Under the pieces are notes generated by a model, which made no database searches, was not told the DNA's origin, and saw only the letters and a program-made list of their open reading frames with translations. DNA of 64,000 bases. It comes from G963674835 sp963674835. Its GTDB lineage: Bacteria; Planctomycetota; Planctomycetia; Pirellulales; Thermoguttaceae. Made by a program: the position numbers and the translations under genes. The DNA lies in NCBI GenBank assembly GCA_963674835.2, contig CAXXKC010000003.1:1550001-1614000 (forward strand), written 5' to 3'. Numbering within the stretch: the stretch's first letter is position 1; every line of letters starts with the position of its first letter. Positions 28,219 through 36,728 of this stretch are shown here, piece by piece.

Positions 28219-29265
28219 TTAGCGCATCGATCTGACCACTGCCAGCAATGCTTCCAGTGTTGATGCCGGATCTTCGTTGGTCAGGCGAAGCTGCGGTCCT
28301 TGGTTTGGACGGGTGGCCAGTTGAAGGATCGCCTGGTGGATTTGTTCGAATGTTTCAGCGGAGAGATCCTGCTCGCCGCGGTGACTGCCCTGGCGAACCC
28401 GTCGTTGGAGTTGCTCGATGGGAGGCTCCAGCAGAACGATCAATTTGGGTTTCACGACACGTTGCCGGGCCAATTCCCATTGGGACCGGTACTGCGGGAG
28501 TCGCTCGCTCGGGAGCCAACACGTGGCGAAGGCCAATGATTGATCGAACCAGAAATCGCTGACCGAGTACGACGCCCGGTCCGCCCAATCGGGGCTGTCG
28601 TCGGACAGCAATTCGGTACGCTGCCGGAGGAATTCTAACTCGATCGGCCATGCCTGACTAGCTGAGTTTGCGTAGAAGCCGTTCAGGCGGTCGGGGTCGA
28701 GTGTTTCGGCCACGAGTCGGGCGGGCAGCGCGGCGGCGAGCTGCTGGGCCAGAAGCGTCTTGCCAGCGGCGATCGTTCCCGTGATGGCCACGTAGTTGGC
28801 GGCCGTGGTGAGGTGCTGCCAGAGCTGCGCGATCGTCCATCGGGTGGGCGGGTGCAACATATCCGGAGCGATCTCGGCGGCGGGTTCGAGAACGAATCGT
28901 CGCCAGGCCATGCGCGGATGGGGGAGGACGAGGTCGGGGGTCTGGAGCGTCAGATCGTCGTAGAGGAGCAGATCGAGGTCGAGGGTGCGCGGCCCCCAGC
29001 GCTGTTGCCGGCGACGCCCCAAGCGATGCTCGATGGCTTGTAGCTCTGCCAGCAACGCTAGCGGTTGGTGCGCCGTTTGGAACAGCGCGGCTCCGTTGAG
29101 ATATAGAGATTGACCAGCCGGACCGCCGACCGGTTTGGTTTCATACCAACGGCTATGTTGCACGGCGCCGAGTTCGGCGCACTGGGCCAACTGACGAATG
29201 GCTTGTTCGAGAATCTGCTGCCGGTCGCCCTGGTTGGAGCCCAGGCTGATCAGACAATGCGACAT
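28219..29265 (-). CDS. folK: FolK pyrophosphokinase fused to deoxynucleoside kinase
   Basis: 348 residues from ATG 29265. Residues 1-150 are 6-hydroxymethyl-7,8-dihydropterin pyrophosphokinase: SLGSNQGDR at the N-terminus and the signature RWGPRTLDLDLLLYDD (89-104). Residues 155-348 are a P-loop kinase of the deoxynucleoside kinase type: GTIAAGKT (163-170), an SDFWFDQSLAFA lid-like stretch and a C-terminal RR pair. The two parts would act in folate synthesis and nucleoside salvage. I recall similar fusions in planctomycetes but cannot verify that here. Specificity of the kinase half is unknown. Confidence 0.88.
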   Translation of the reverse strand: MSHCLISLGSNQGDRQQILEQAIRQLAQCAELGAVQHSRWYETKPVGGPAGQSLYLNGAALFQTAHQPLALLAELQAIEHRLGRRRQQRWGPRTLDLDLLLYDDLTLQTPDLVLPHPRMAWRRFVLEPAAEIAPDMLHPPTRWTIAQLWQHLTTAANYVAITGTIAAGKTLLAQQLAAALPARLVAETLDPDRLNGFYANSASQAWPIELEFLRQRTELLSDDSPDWADRASYSVSDFWFDQSLAFATCWLPSERLPQYRSQWELARQRVVKPKLIVLLEPPIEQLQRRVRQGSHRGEQDLSAETFEQIHQAILQLATRPNQGPQLRLTNEDPASTLEALLAVVRSMR

Positions 29266-29792
29266 GGCAAAAACCCAGGGGGGGCCATCCCGGCCACGAC
29301 GTGTGCCGTCGACAATCGTTCCCTCCCGTCGCCGCCCCCCGAGGACTTCACCACAGCAAACAGCCGTCATTGTGCGCATGGCCTAGCGGCTGTCAAGTAT
29401 TAATCTGAAAGTCGGCGCACGTTTGCGTGTGATGAAATGGACGATTGGGCGGCGCGCGGTGAATTGTCGTCGTTGTCGATGTCGCGTGGAGCGCTCGATG
29501 CGGCGCGTCGTGTGATGTGATGCGCGTCGTGTCGAAACGTGTGTACAAGCGCTCGATTCGTTTTCACCGATAGAATCGTTACGCGGTGGCGCGAGAGTGG
29601 TTCAAATCGTGGCGTTTGCGCCGGCATACGTGCGGCCGTTTGGCGATTCTCTGCAGCCGAGCGGGTATGGTGCTTGTGAGTTTGGGGTGCGTGACTACAC
29701 TGGAGGTGAATCGTGGTGGCACAGCCGGGGGCGGCTGTGCTACCGGGTGAGGATGGGTGTGATTGGTAGCACTCTTTGATGGAGACAGCTTG
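29266..29792. other. Intergenic region between folK-dNK and the small secreted ORF
   Basis: About 530 bp between divergent genes. It includes the second 22-bp palindrome (29719-29740) and a near-direct repeat, GATGCGGCGCGTCGTGT and GATGCGCGTCGTGT, around 29495-29535. The sequence GGTTCAAATC near 29597 recalls a tRNA T-loop but lacks the pairing. No gene is supported here. Confidence 0.4.
29719..29740. repeat. 22-bp intergenic palindrome, copy 2
   Basis: Identical to the element at 1348-1369: GCACAGCCG, loop GGGG, CGGCTGTGC, again preceded by GTGGTG and in an intergenic region. Two exact copies 28 kb apart with matching flank letters support a dispersed repeat family rather than chance. Confidence 0.7.
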
Positions 29793-30173
29793 ATGAAGCG
29801 GTGGCGTGCCGGCATTTTGACTGTGGCGGTGGTTATCGTTTTCTTGGCGACGACGACGACTAGCTTCGCGCACTGCTGGCGGGTGAAAGGCTCGCGGGCT
29901 TTGCTGCGGAGGCCTGTGGGGATGTGGAGGTTCACCGCGCGGGAGTGTGGTTGTCGGACGGTCTGCGGCGATGAGGCGACTGGCGTGGGCGCGCCGGCTG
30001 GAGTGTCGAAGCAGGAACCGACGTTGGCGCCACCGCAGGCAGCCTCTTTCGACGACTCTCGGCTGCTGGGAAGTGGTTTGACTGGTGTGGGCGCTACGGG
30101 CGGACGACAGGTGATCGAGATTCGGGTCGAGGCTGACCTGGTCGTTGTCGCCGGGCAGCCATGTGAGCAATAA
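29793..30173 (+). CDS. Small putative secreted cysteine-containing protein
   Basis: 126 residues from ATG 29793, with GGAG 8 nt upstream. Residues 1-27 look like a signal peptide (basic MKRWR, hydrophobic core, FAHC). The mature part has a cluster of cysteines (HCW, ECGCRTVCG) and a low-complexity C-terminal half. I recognise no family. It precedes the flippase gene by 135 bp on the same strand. It could be a real lineage-specific exported protein or a chance frame. Confidence 0.4.
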   Translation: MKRWRAGILTVAVVIVFLATTTTSFAHCWRVKGSRALLRRPVGMWRFTARECGCRTVCGDEATGVGAPAGVSKQEPTLAPPQAASFDDSRLLGSGLTGVGATGGRQVIEIRVEADLVVVAGQPCEQ

Positions 30174-30308
30174 AGCGGGCAGGTTGCGTTGTTCGCCGGG
30201 GGCGTGTCGCCATAGAATGGATGTTTCGCGGGCCGATGGCGGGCGCGTTGGTGCGCGCATGGTATGCTTCTTGTGGTTCGCGATCCGGCCAGCCAGCGTA
30301 GACGCAAC

Positions 30309-31877
30309 ATGTCTTTGGAAGAAGTGTCCAGCCCTGCCCTCTTCGAGCGCGACCCGTCGGCGCTGCCGGTGGCGGAGTCGCTGCGGCGCAGCAGCCGGGT
30401 GGTGGTTGCCGCGCAGGTGGCAAGCCAGGTGCTGTCGGTGGTAACGCTGGCAATCCTCTACCGGGTGCTGGGTCGGGATATTTTCGGCCTGATGGCCATG
30501 GTGCTGGCCGTTTTGAATCTCGTGCGTATTCTGGTGACGTCGGGCCTGGACATTGCGGCGATTCAACAGGCGGAGTTGTCGGATCGGCAGGTTTCGGCAC
30601 TCTTTTGGTTGAACCAGGCGCTTGGGTTGACGATGACGGTGCTGATGGTGATCGGCGCGCCGCTGGTGGTTTGGTTCTACGGGGAACCGATCTTCTGGCT
30701 GACGGTCGCTATGGCGGGGACGGCATGGGCGTGGGTCTTGGGAATCCAACACCTGGCGCTGTTGCAGCGGCGGCTTCGCCTGGGCACAGTGGCGTGCATC
30801 CGTTTGGCGGCGTTGGCGGTGGGCGCCGGCGGTGCGATCACGGCGGCGCTGGCGGGATGGGGCATCTGGGCGTTGGTCATCCAGCAATACCTGGAGTTGG
30901 CGATGCTGACGGTGCTGGCCTGGGTGATGGAGCCATGGCGACCGCGACTGGATGTGCGGGGCAGCGGTGTGGGGCGATTGGTCCGCGTTGGCGGGCACTG
31001 CACACTAAGCAACTTGATGTTCGGGACGATCAATAACGTCGACAAGATGCTCGTCGGCTCGATGCTGGGTGCCAGTGCATCGGGATTGTATAGCCAGGCG
31101 TTCAGCCTGATGCAGAAGCCGGTGACGGTATTGTTGACGCCGCTGACGAGCGTCATGTTGCCGGGGCTGTCGCGAGCGGCGAACGATCGGGACGAGTATC
31201 GCCGATTGCTGCTGGTCTTCGTGCGCGGGCTGGGATTGGTAATGCTGCCGATCGGCATCGGGCTGTCGGTCGTGGCGCCCGAGGCGATGCTCGTGCTGGG
31301 CGGACCGCAGTTCGCCGCCGGCGGACCGATCCTGGCCGTGCTGGCCTTGTCGATTCTCGTGCAGGGCTTTTATACGGCGATGGGGAGCGTGCTGGTGTCG
31401 GCAGGCCACGCCGACCGGCTGTCGCGCTGGTCGACGATCAACGCGGTGGTCATGTGCACGTCGTACTTCGTGGGGATTCACGTGGGGAAATGGCTCGGTG
31501 ACCCGGTGATGGGCGTTACATGGGCCTATACGCTGACGCTGGCGGTCGTGGTGTGTCCGATGTATTTCGGATTCACGTTGCGCACGGTCGGTGTCGGGTA
31601 TGCGGACTGTATGAGGCAAGTGAGGATGTCTCTGCCGGCGGCTGTGGGCATGGGTGTGGCCGTGTGGAGTTGCCGCTGGGTCGTCCGAACGTATCTCGGC
31701 TGGCCTGCCTTGGCACTGCTGGCGGTCGAGGTGCCGTTGGGCGTTCTGGTTTATGCGGCGTTGGCATGGCGCGACGTGCGCTGGTTGTTGCACGGCGGTC
31801 TTCGGGCTCGCGTGGAGGGCACCGCTGCGGTGCCGGCCGCGGAGGGCAAGGAAACGGGCGGAGACGGCCACAACTGA
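30309..31877 (+). CDS. Wzx-type polysaccharide flippase
   Basis: 522 residues from ATG 30309; an ATG at 30264 would add 15 residues. About 12-14 membrane spans in the pattern of MOP-superfamily lipopolysaccharide biosynthesis proteins. The family block around TLSNLMFGTINNVDKMLVG is conserved, with VLLTPLTSVMLPGLSRA and the central LALSILVQGFYTAMGSVLV. Such proteins flip undecaprenyl-linked repeat units across the inner membrane. It probably serves the Wza/Wzz system encoded at 5.9-10.8 kb although 20 kb away. No glycosyltransferase is adjacent. Confidence 0.85.
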   Translation: MSLEEVSSPALFERDPSALPVAESLRRSSRVVVAAQVASQVLSVVTLAILYRVLGRDIFGLMAMVLAVLNLVRILVTSGLDIAAIQQAELSDRQVSALFWLNQALGLTMTVLMVIGAPLVVWFYGEPIFWLTVAMAGTAWAWVLGIQHLALLQRRLRLGTVACIRLAALAVGAGGAITAALAGWGIWALVIQQYLELAMLTVLAWVMEPWRPRLDVRGSGVGRLVRVGGHCTLSNLMFGTINNVDKMLVGSMLGASASGLYSQAFSLMQKPVTVLLTPLTSVMLPGLSRAANDRDEYRRLLLVFVRGLGLVMLPIGIGLSVVAPEAMLVLGGPQFAAGGPILAVLALSILVQGFYTAMGSVLVSAGHADRLSRWSTINAVVMCTSYFVGIHVGKWLGDPVMGVTWAYTLTLAVVVCPMYFGFTLRTVGVGYADCMRQVRMSLPAAVGMGVAVWSCRWVVRTYLGWPALALLAVEVPLGVLVYAALAWRDVRWLLHGGLRARVEGTAAVPAAEGKETGGDGHN

Positions 31878-32044
31878 TTCGCCCACTTGCCCTTTCGGCC
31901 GTGGCCAGACGCCGGGATGAGCCGGCTTCGCGGGGCGGCGCCGTCGGCCCTGGCCGGCGTTGCTTGCCGTCGCTGATGGGTGGGAGTACACTTGGACTGT
32001 TGGAGATCGGACCTGTCGTGGTCTGGTCCAAGGGGGACGTACTC

Positions 32045-32992
32045 ATGAATGTCGGTAGGCGCATGCGTTGCATCGCTGCGGCACTAACGCTGCTGCTGTT
32101 ATCGGGATCGGTCGTTGCTCAGCAACCGCCGAGCATTGCGGGGATCGGGCCGACCGGTCCGGCCGCCAAGGTGCACGGCGGTTTCGAGTTCACCGAAGGC
32201 CCGACCCAGGACAGCGAAGGCAGCGTGTACTTCAGCGACATCCCCACGAACCGGATCTACAAGCTGGCCAACGACGGGCGGCTGTCGATCTTCCTGGAAC
32301 CGTCGGGTCACACGAACGGTCTGATGTTCAATTCGGCGGGCACGCTTTTCGCTTGCCAGATGGATGGGCAGGTGGTGGCGATCGATCCGGAAACGAAGAA
32401 GGTCGCGGTCGTGGCGGGGCAGTATCAGGACAAGCGTTTCAACGCGCCGAACGACCTGGTGCTGGATCAGGGCGGCGGGGTCTACTTCAGCGATCCGCGG
32501 TATCGCGCTCCGCAGCCGCTTCCGCAGACGAAGGAAGCCGTGTACTACGTGGCACCGGACGGTTCGGTGACGCGGTTGATCGACAATCTGCAGGCGCCCA
32601 ACGGCGTGATCCTTTCGCCGGACGAGAAGACGCTTTACGTCGCGCCGTCGGAGCAGAAGGAAGTGTGGGCCTATTCGGTCGAGTCGCCAGGTAAGCTCGG
32701 CCAGGGGCGCGTGTTCTGCACGGTGAAGGTGGCGTCGGAAAAGGACAACTCGGGCGGCGATGGGTTGACGATCGATTCGGCGGGCAACCTGTACATCGCG
32801 ACGCAGTTGGGTATTCAGGTTTTTGCCCCGGACGGCAAGGCGCTGGGAGTGATTGCGACCGCCGAGCAGCCGGCCAATCTCACGTTTGGTCCGCCGGAGC
32901 TGAAGACGCTCTTCGTGACGGCCAGGACGTCGCTGTACTCGCTTCCGATGCAGGCTGCGGGGCACAAGTTTCCGGGCGGCAAGCGACGTTAG
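32045..32992 (+). CDS. Secreted SMP-30/gluconolactonase-like lactonase
   Basis: 315 residues from ATG 32045, signal peptide ending VVAQQ. A six-bladed SMP-30 propeller with the metal ligands E in EFTEGP, N in APNDLVLD, N in APNGVIL and D in GGDGLTID. Members hydrolyse sugar lactones to aldonic acids. The export signal places it in the periplasm. It is convergent with a KDG-kinase-like gene 32 bp away. Together with the Tat-exported dehydrogenases downstream it would fit an oxidative sugar pathway, which is an inference. Confidence 0.88.
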   Translation: MNVGRRMRCIAAALTLLLLSGSVVAQQPPSIAGIGPTGPAAKVHGGFEFTEGPTQDSEGSVYFSDIPTNRIYKLANDGRLSIFLEPSGHTNGLMFNSAGTLFACQMDGQVVAIDPETKKVAVVAGQYQDKRFNAPNDLVLDQGGGVYFSDPRYRAPQPLPQTKEAVYYVAPDGSVTRLIDNLQAPNGVILSPDEKTLYVAPSEQKEVWAYSVESPGKLGQGRVFCTVKVASEKDNSGGDGLTIDSAGNLYIATQLGIQVFAPDGKALGVIATAEQPANLTFGPPELKTLFVTARTSLYSLPMQAAGHKFPGGKRR

Positions 32993-33024
32993 AGCGGCGC
33001 TCGCCCGGGTTGTGCCATGCATTC

Positions 33025-34122
33025 TCAACGTACGACCCTTGCGCCCTTCCCCTTCATGGCGGCTTCGACTTCCTTGAGCGTCGCCATGCTCGTGTCGCCG
33101 GGGGTGGTCATGGCGAGGGCCCCGTGGGCGGCGCCGTAGCAGACGGCCTCGGCGGGCGGCCGGCCGGCGAGCAGGGCGTAGATCAGGCCTGAGGCGAAGC
33201 TATCGCCGCCACCGACGCGATCGAGGATTTCGAGGTCCTGACGGAGCGGGGCCTCGTGGAACTGGCCGTCGGCATAGGCGATGGCGCCCCAATCGTTCAG
33301 CGTTGCGGTCTTGGCGTTGCGGAGCGTGGTGGCAACGACCTGGAAGTTGGGGAACATGCGCACGGCCTCGGCGATCATCTTTTTGAAGTTCGCCGGGTCG
33401 ATCTTGGAGATGTGTTCGTCGAGGCCGGGGACTTCGAAACCCAGGGCGGCGGTGAAATCTTCTTCGTTGCCGATCATGACATCGACCAAGGGGGCGACGC
33501 GGCGGTTGACTTCGACGGCTCGCGGGGTGCCGCCCTGGGATTTCCAGAGGGAGGCGCGGAAGTTGAGATCGAAGGAGACGATGGTGCCGGCTTGTTTGGC
33601 CGCGGTCATGGCTTCGAGGGCGATCTCGGTCGTGGTGGGCGACAGCGCGGCGAAGATGCCGCCGCAGTGGAACCAGCGGACGCCTTCGTCTTGGAAGATC
33701 TTGGCCCAGTCGATATCACCCGGCTTGAGCTGCGAGGCGGCGGACGCGGCGCGGTCGGAGCAGCCCACGGCACCGCGAATGCCGTAGCCGCGTTCGGTGA
33801 AGTTCAGCCCGACGCGGGCGGCGCGACCGATGCCGTCGAAGGGGACCCATTTGACATGGGAGAGGTCCACGCCGCCTTGCATCATGAGATCTTCGAGGAG
33901 ATGGCCGATTTCGTTATCGACGACCGCAGTGACGACGGCCGTCCGCAGGCCGAAGCACTTTCGCAGGCCGCGGACGACGTTGTATTCGCCGCCGCCTTCC
34001 CAGGCGGTGAACTGGCGGGCGGTGCGGATTCGGCCGGCGCCAGGGTCGAGTCGCAGCATGACTTCGCCCAGGGCAAGTGCATCCCAGCGGCAGGACTGAC
34101 TGGATTTGATCGCGAGCGGCAT
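33025..34122 (-). CDS. PfkB-family kinase, 2-dehydro-3-deoxygluconokinase-like
   Basis: 365 residues. It starts canonically (DALALGEVMLRLDPG), has the substrate-binding GGGEYNVVRGL, VSFDLNFRASLWK and IGNEEDF, and ends with the catalytic RVGGGDSFASG. This pattern is typical of KdgK, which phosphorylates 2-keto-3-deoxy-gluconate or a related keto-deoxy acid. It is a closer match to KdgK than the paralogue at 15957. A palindromic operator-like site lies in its divergent promoter region with the sialidase gene. Confidence 0.85.
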   Translation of the reverse strand: MPLAIKSSQSCRWDALALGEVMLRLDPGAGRIRTARQFTAWEGGGEYNVVRGLRKCFGLRTAVVTAVVDNEIGHLLEDLMMQGGVDLSHVKWVPFDGIGRAARVGLNFTERGYGIRGAVGCSDRAASAASQLKPGDIDWAKIFQDEGVRWFHCGGIFAALSPTTTEIALEAMTAAKQAGTIVSFDLNFRASLWKSQGGTPRAVEVNRRVAPLVDVMIGNEEDFTAALGFEVPGLDEHISKIDPANFKKMIAEAVRMFPNFQVVATTLRNAKTATLNDWGAIAYADGQFHEAPLRQDLEILDRVGGGDSFASGLIYALLAGRPPAEAVCYGAAHGALAMTTPGDTSMATLKEVEAAMKGKGARVVR

Positions 34123-34478
34123 CTTCTACGGTCTCCTTGGAACGAGATGATCGTCGGTATTGTTTGGTCGCGGCGCGGGAGGCGGCGCCCAGAGTGGTTT
34201 TGGATGTGAACCGCGCTGGTGAATGCTTGGACGGCATTCGGCGGGGTGGGTGGTGGTGGTGGTGGATGGGCTGTGGTTTGTTACGCTGAAGCATAACCTG
34301 CGGGTTATGGGCATTAGCATAGCACTGAGTGGCGGCGGCTGGAAAGTGGTCTGGGTGGTGGTGAAGCATGAGTTGCGGGAGTTGAGGGGGTTGTGGCTCG
34401 ACTTGGTGTGGCGGGGCGAGTTAGAATGGGCGACACGGTGATTGAGGCAAGTTTTGGGACACATGAGGAGATCGTGCT
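34123..34478. other. Divergent intergenic region, PfkB / sialidase
   Basis: About 355 bp between the PfkB-type kinase (-) and a sialidase gene (+). The sequence is rich in GGTGG/GTGGTG and includes the perfect palindrome at 34292-34309. GAGGAG at 34465-34470 is the ribosome site for the GTG start at 34479. No gene is supported. Confidence 0.5.
34292..34309. promoter_or_regulatory. Operator-like palindrome
   Basis: CATAACC-TGCG-GGTTATG is a perfect 18-bp dyad midway between two divergent catabolic genes. Its size and symmetry suit a dimeric repressor of LacI or GntR type, but no regulator is encoded beside it. Confidence 0.45.
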
Positions 34479-35756
34479 GTGACTGCTGCATCCGTCCGCC
34501 GTTGCCGGATCGAGCCGGCGAGATTGCGTCATCTGGTGACGACGCTGACTTTGTTTGTGGGCATTGTCGTGCAAGCTGGGCTGGCTCATGCGGTTGAAGT
34601 GAAGGTGGTCGCCGGTGGCGAGGCGTCGGCCAAGTCGGCCGAGTGCCGGCGGATGCTCGTCGGGCCGGGCGTCAATCAGCCGGAGCCGCATCCGGGATAC
34701 TACGGGTTCTTGGGCTGGGACGCGCCGCTACGACTTCGCGACGGGACGCTTTTGGTGAGCTTCTCGACGGGGTATTGGCACGCCTCGCCACCGACGCCGT
34801 TACGGATCGGCGAGAAGAACCTGGCAGCTTGGACGAAGATGGGCATGCCAACGAATGTCGATGCGCCGCGCGGCGGCCGCGCGATGCTCATCCGGTCGAC
34901 GGACAACGGCAAGACATGGTCGAAGCCTGAGACGATTCTCGACAGTCCGATGGACGACCGCAGTCCGGACATGATCGAACTGCCCGACGGCACGATTCTG
35001 TGTACGCTCTTTACCTACTCGGGCGCCGAACCACCGGTGAAGGATCCTGAGTTGGCCACGCGGACGGCGATCATCCGCTCGACGGACGGCGGGAAGACGT
35101 GGGAGCCAACGCTGCACCGGCTTCCGTCGCCCTTCATCTTCGACGCGACCGACGGGCCGGCGATTGTGCTGAAGGATGGCTCGGTGTTGCTGGCGGTGTA
35201 CGGATCGCCAGCTGTGGGTGTGCCCGAGCAAAACGCCATCTTCCGCTCGACGGACAGCGGAAAGACGTGGGAGTTGCTGTCAGTCATCAAGAGCGATCAT
35301 GAGATGAGTGAATCATCGGTGGCACAACTGCCGGACGGGCGGTTGGTGCTGATCACTCGGTCGGAAGGGGATATCGCGTGGTCGAGCGACGGCGGTCGCA
35401 CGTGGACGCCGCCGGTTTCGATCGGCATCCGCATGTACGAGCCGGGGTTGTTGGTACTGCGCGACGGCACGCTGTTGTGCCTGCACGGTTCCTACGGCGC
35501 GGGCGGGTTGCGCGCGATCTTCAGCACGGACGGCGGGCAGACTTGGATCGCGCCGAACGCCAAGTACGGCTTCGCGGTCGATCCGTCGGTGTACGGGTAT
35601 GGGCGAGGCATCGAGTTGCCGGACGGCTCCGTGTTGGCGGTGTATCTACACACAGGCGGGCACAGGACGCACGATGCGCAGACGGAGGCGTTGTGGGCGA
35701 TACGGCTCCGCGTTCGCCCGGACCATAGCGGGATCGATCTACTGCCGGCGCCGTGA
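34479..35756 (+). CDS. Secreted sialidase-family protein (exo-alpha-sialidase-like)
   Basis: 425 residues from GTG 34479, supported by GAGGAG 8 nt upstream. A signal peptide ends near AHAVE. The six-bladed sialidase propeller shows at least five Asp-boxes: STDNGKTW, STDGGKTW, STDSGKTW, SSDGGRTW and STDGGQTW. The arginine triad and nucleophile tyrosine of true sialidases cannot be assigned with confidence, so the sugar removed is unknown. First gene of the long plus-strand hydrolase region. Confidence 0.8.
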   Translation: MTAASVRRCRIEPARLRHLVTTLTLFVGIVVQAGLAHAVEVKVVAGGEASAKSAECRRMLVGPGVNQPEPHPGYYGFLGWDAPLRLRDGTLLVSFSTGYWHASPPTPLRIGEKNLAAWTKMGMPTNVDAPRGGRAMLIRSTDNGKTWSKPETILDSPMDDRSPDMIELPDGTILCTLFTYSGAEPPVKDPELATRTAIIRSTDGGKTWEPTLHRLPSPFIFDATDGPAIVLKDGSVLLAVYGSPAVGVPEQNAIFRSTDSGKTWELLSVIKSDHEMSESSVAQLPDGRLVLITRSEGDIAWSSDGGRTWTPPVSIGIRMYEPGLLVLRDGTLLCLHGSYGAGGLRAIFSTDGGQTWIAPNAKYGFAVDPSVYGYGRGIELPDGSVLAVYLHTGGHRTHDAQTEALWAIRLRVRPDHSGIDLLPAP

Positions 35757-35828
35757 GAATTGGCGAACGGCGAAGGGAACGATGGTGACCGCCTGGGATG
35801 ATGTGAATTGCTCAGGAGTCAAGCCGGC

Positions 35829-36677
35829 ATGTTTTGGTTCGGCGGCGCATTGTTGGTGTTGAGCTTGTGCGTTGCGCAGACGACCGACGGCGCCGTATCT
35901 GAGCCGGAGCGGGACGATCGAGGCATTCTGGTTCACACTGTACGTTGCCCTTACCAGGACGGGCAGACGCAGATTCGCGTGCTTCTGCCGGAGCCGCTTC
36001 CACTGGGGCGGCGTTACCCAGTGGTGTACGTGTTGCCAGTTGAGCCGCAGCGCCAGCATCGTTTCGGCGACGGGTTGGAAGAGATTCAGCACCTGGGACT
36101 TCAGCGGCAGTACGGAGCCATCTTCGTCAGTCCGACGTTCTCGCACTTGCCGTGGTACGCGGACCATCCGACGCGGCTGGAGATTCGCCAGGAGGCGTAT
36201 CTACTGCAGGTCGTTGTGCGAATGGTCGAGAAGCGTTATCCGTCTCAGGGGGAGGCTTCTGGCCGGCTGCTTCTGGGATTCAGCAAGTCGGGCTGGGGAG
36301 CGTTCTCGCTGCTGCTGCGGCACCCGACGATGTTCGGCAAGGCCGTAGCGTGGGATGCGCCGCTGATGATGGAACGCCCGGACCGTTACGGGATGGGCGA
36401 GATCTTCGGAACGCAGGAGAACTTCGATCGGTACCGGATCGATCGGCTGCTTGGGGAGCGCGCCGCGGAGTTGCATGGCAGAGAGCGATTGATCGTGTTG
36501 GGGTACGGGAACTTCCGCGAGCAGTGCCAGAAGGCGGACCGACTGCTAACGAAGCTGGGGATCGCTCACCAGTATCGGGATGGGCCGGCACGGGAGCATA
36601 CGTGGCAGAGCGGTTGGGTCGCGGAGGCGGTTGAGATGCTGCTCGGCGGGCCCGAGGGCGACGAGGCGGCGAAGTAG
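35829..36677 (+). CDS. Secreted alpha/beta hydrolase, esterase-like
   Basis: 282 residues from ATG 35829, with AGGAG 10 nt upstream. A signal peptide ends near TDGAV. The fold resembles the esterase D/enterochelin-esterase group. The nucleophile elbow reads GFSKSG (S152), a GxSxS form of the usual GxSxG. A late HTWQSGW offers the catalytic histidine. It may remove acetyl or other ester groups from the glycan attacked by the neighbouring hydrolases. Convergent with the HNH gene. Confidence 0.75.
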   Translation: MFWFGGALLVLSLCVAQTTDGAVSEPERDDRGILVHTVRCPYQDGQTQIRVLLPEPLPLGRRYPVVYVLPVEPQRQHRFGDGLEEIQHLGLQRQYGAIFVSPTFSHLPWYADHPTRLEIRQEAYLLQVVVRMVEKRYPSQGEASGRLLLGFSKSGWGAFSLLLRHPTMFGKAVAWDAPLMMERPDRYGMGEIFGTQENFDRYRIDRLLGERAAELHGRERLIVLGYGNFREQCQKADRLLTKLGIAHQYRDGPAREHTWQSGWVAEAVEMLLGGPEGDEAAK

Positions 36678-36728
36678 AGCGATGGGCGAAGAGTTGGTTG
36701 GCGGAACCGTCGCTGAAGTGGCGAGCGT

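Noticed and set aside
29560..29625. Possible tRNA because of GGTTCAAATC
   Set aside because: The flanking bases do not form a T stem and no acceptor or anticodon arm can be drawn.
29400..30998. 532-codon minus-strand frame
   Set aside because: It overlaps the flippase gene and has the arginine/histidine-rich composition of an antisense shadow in GC-rich DNA.
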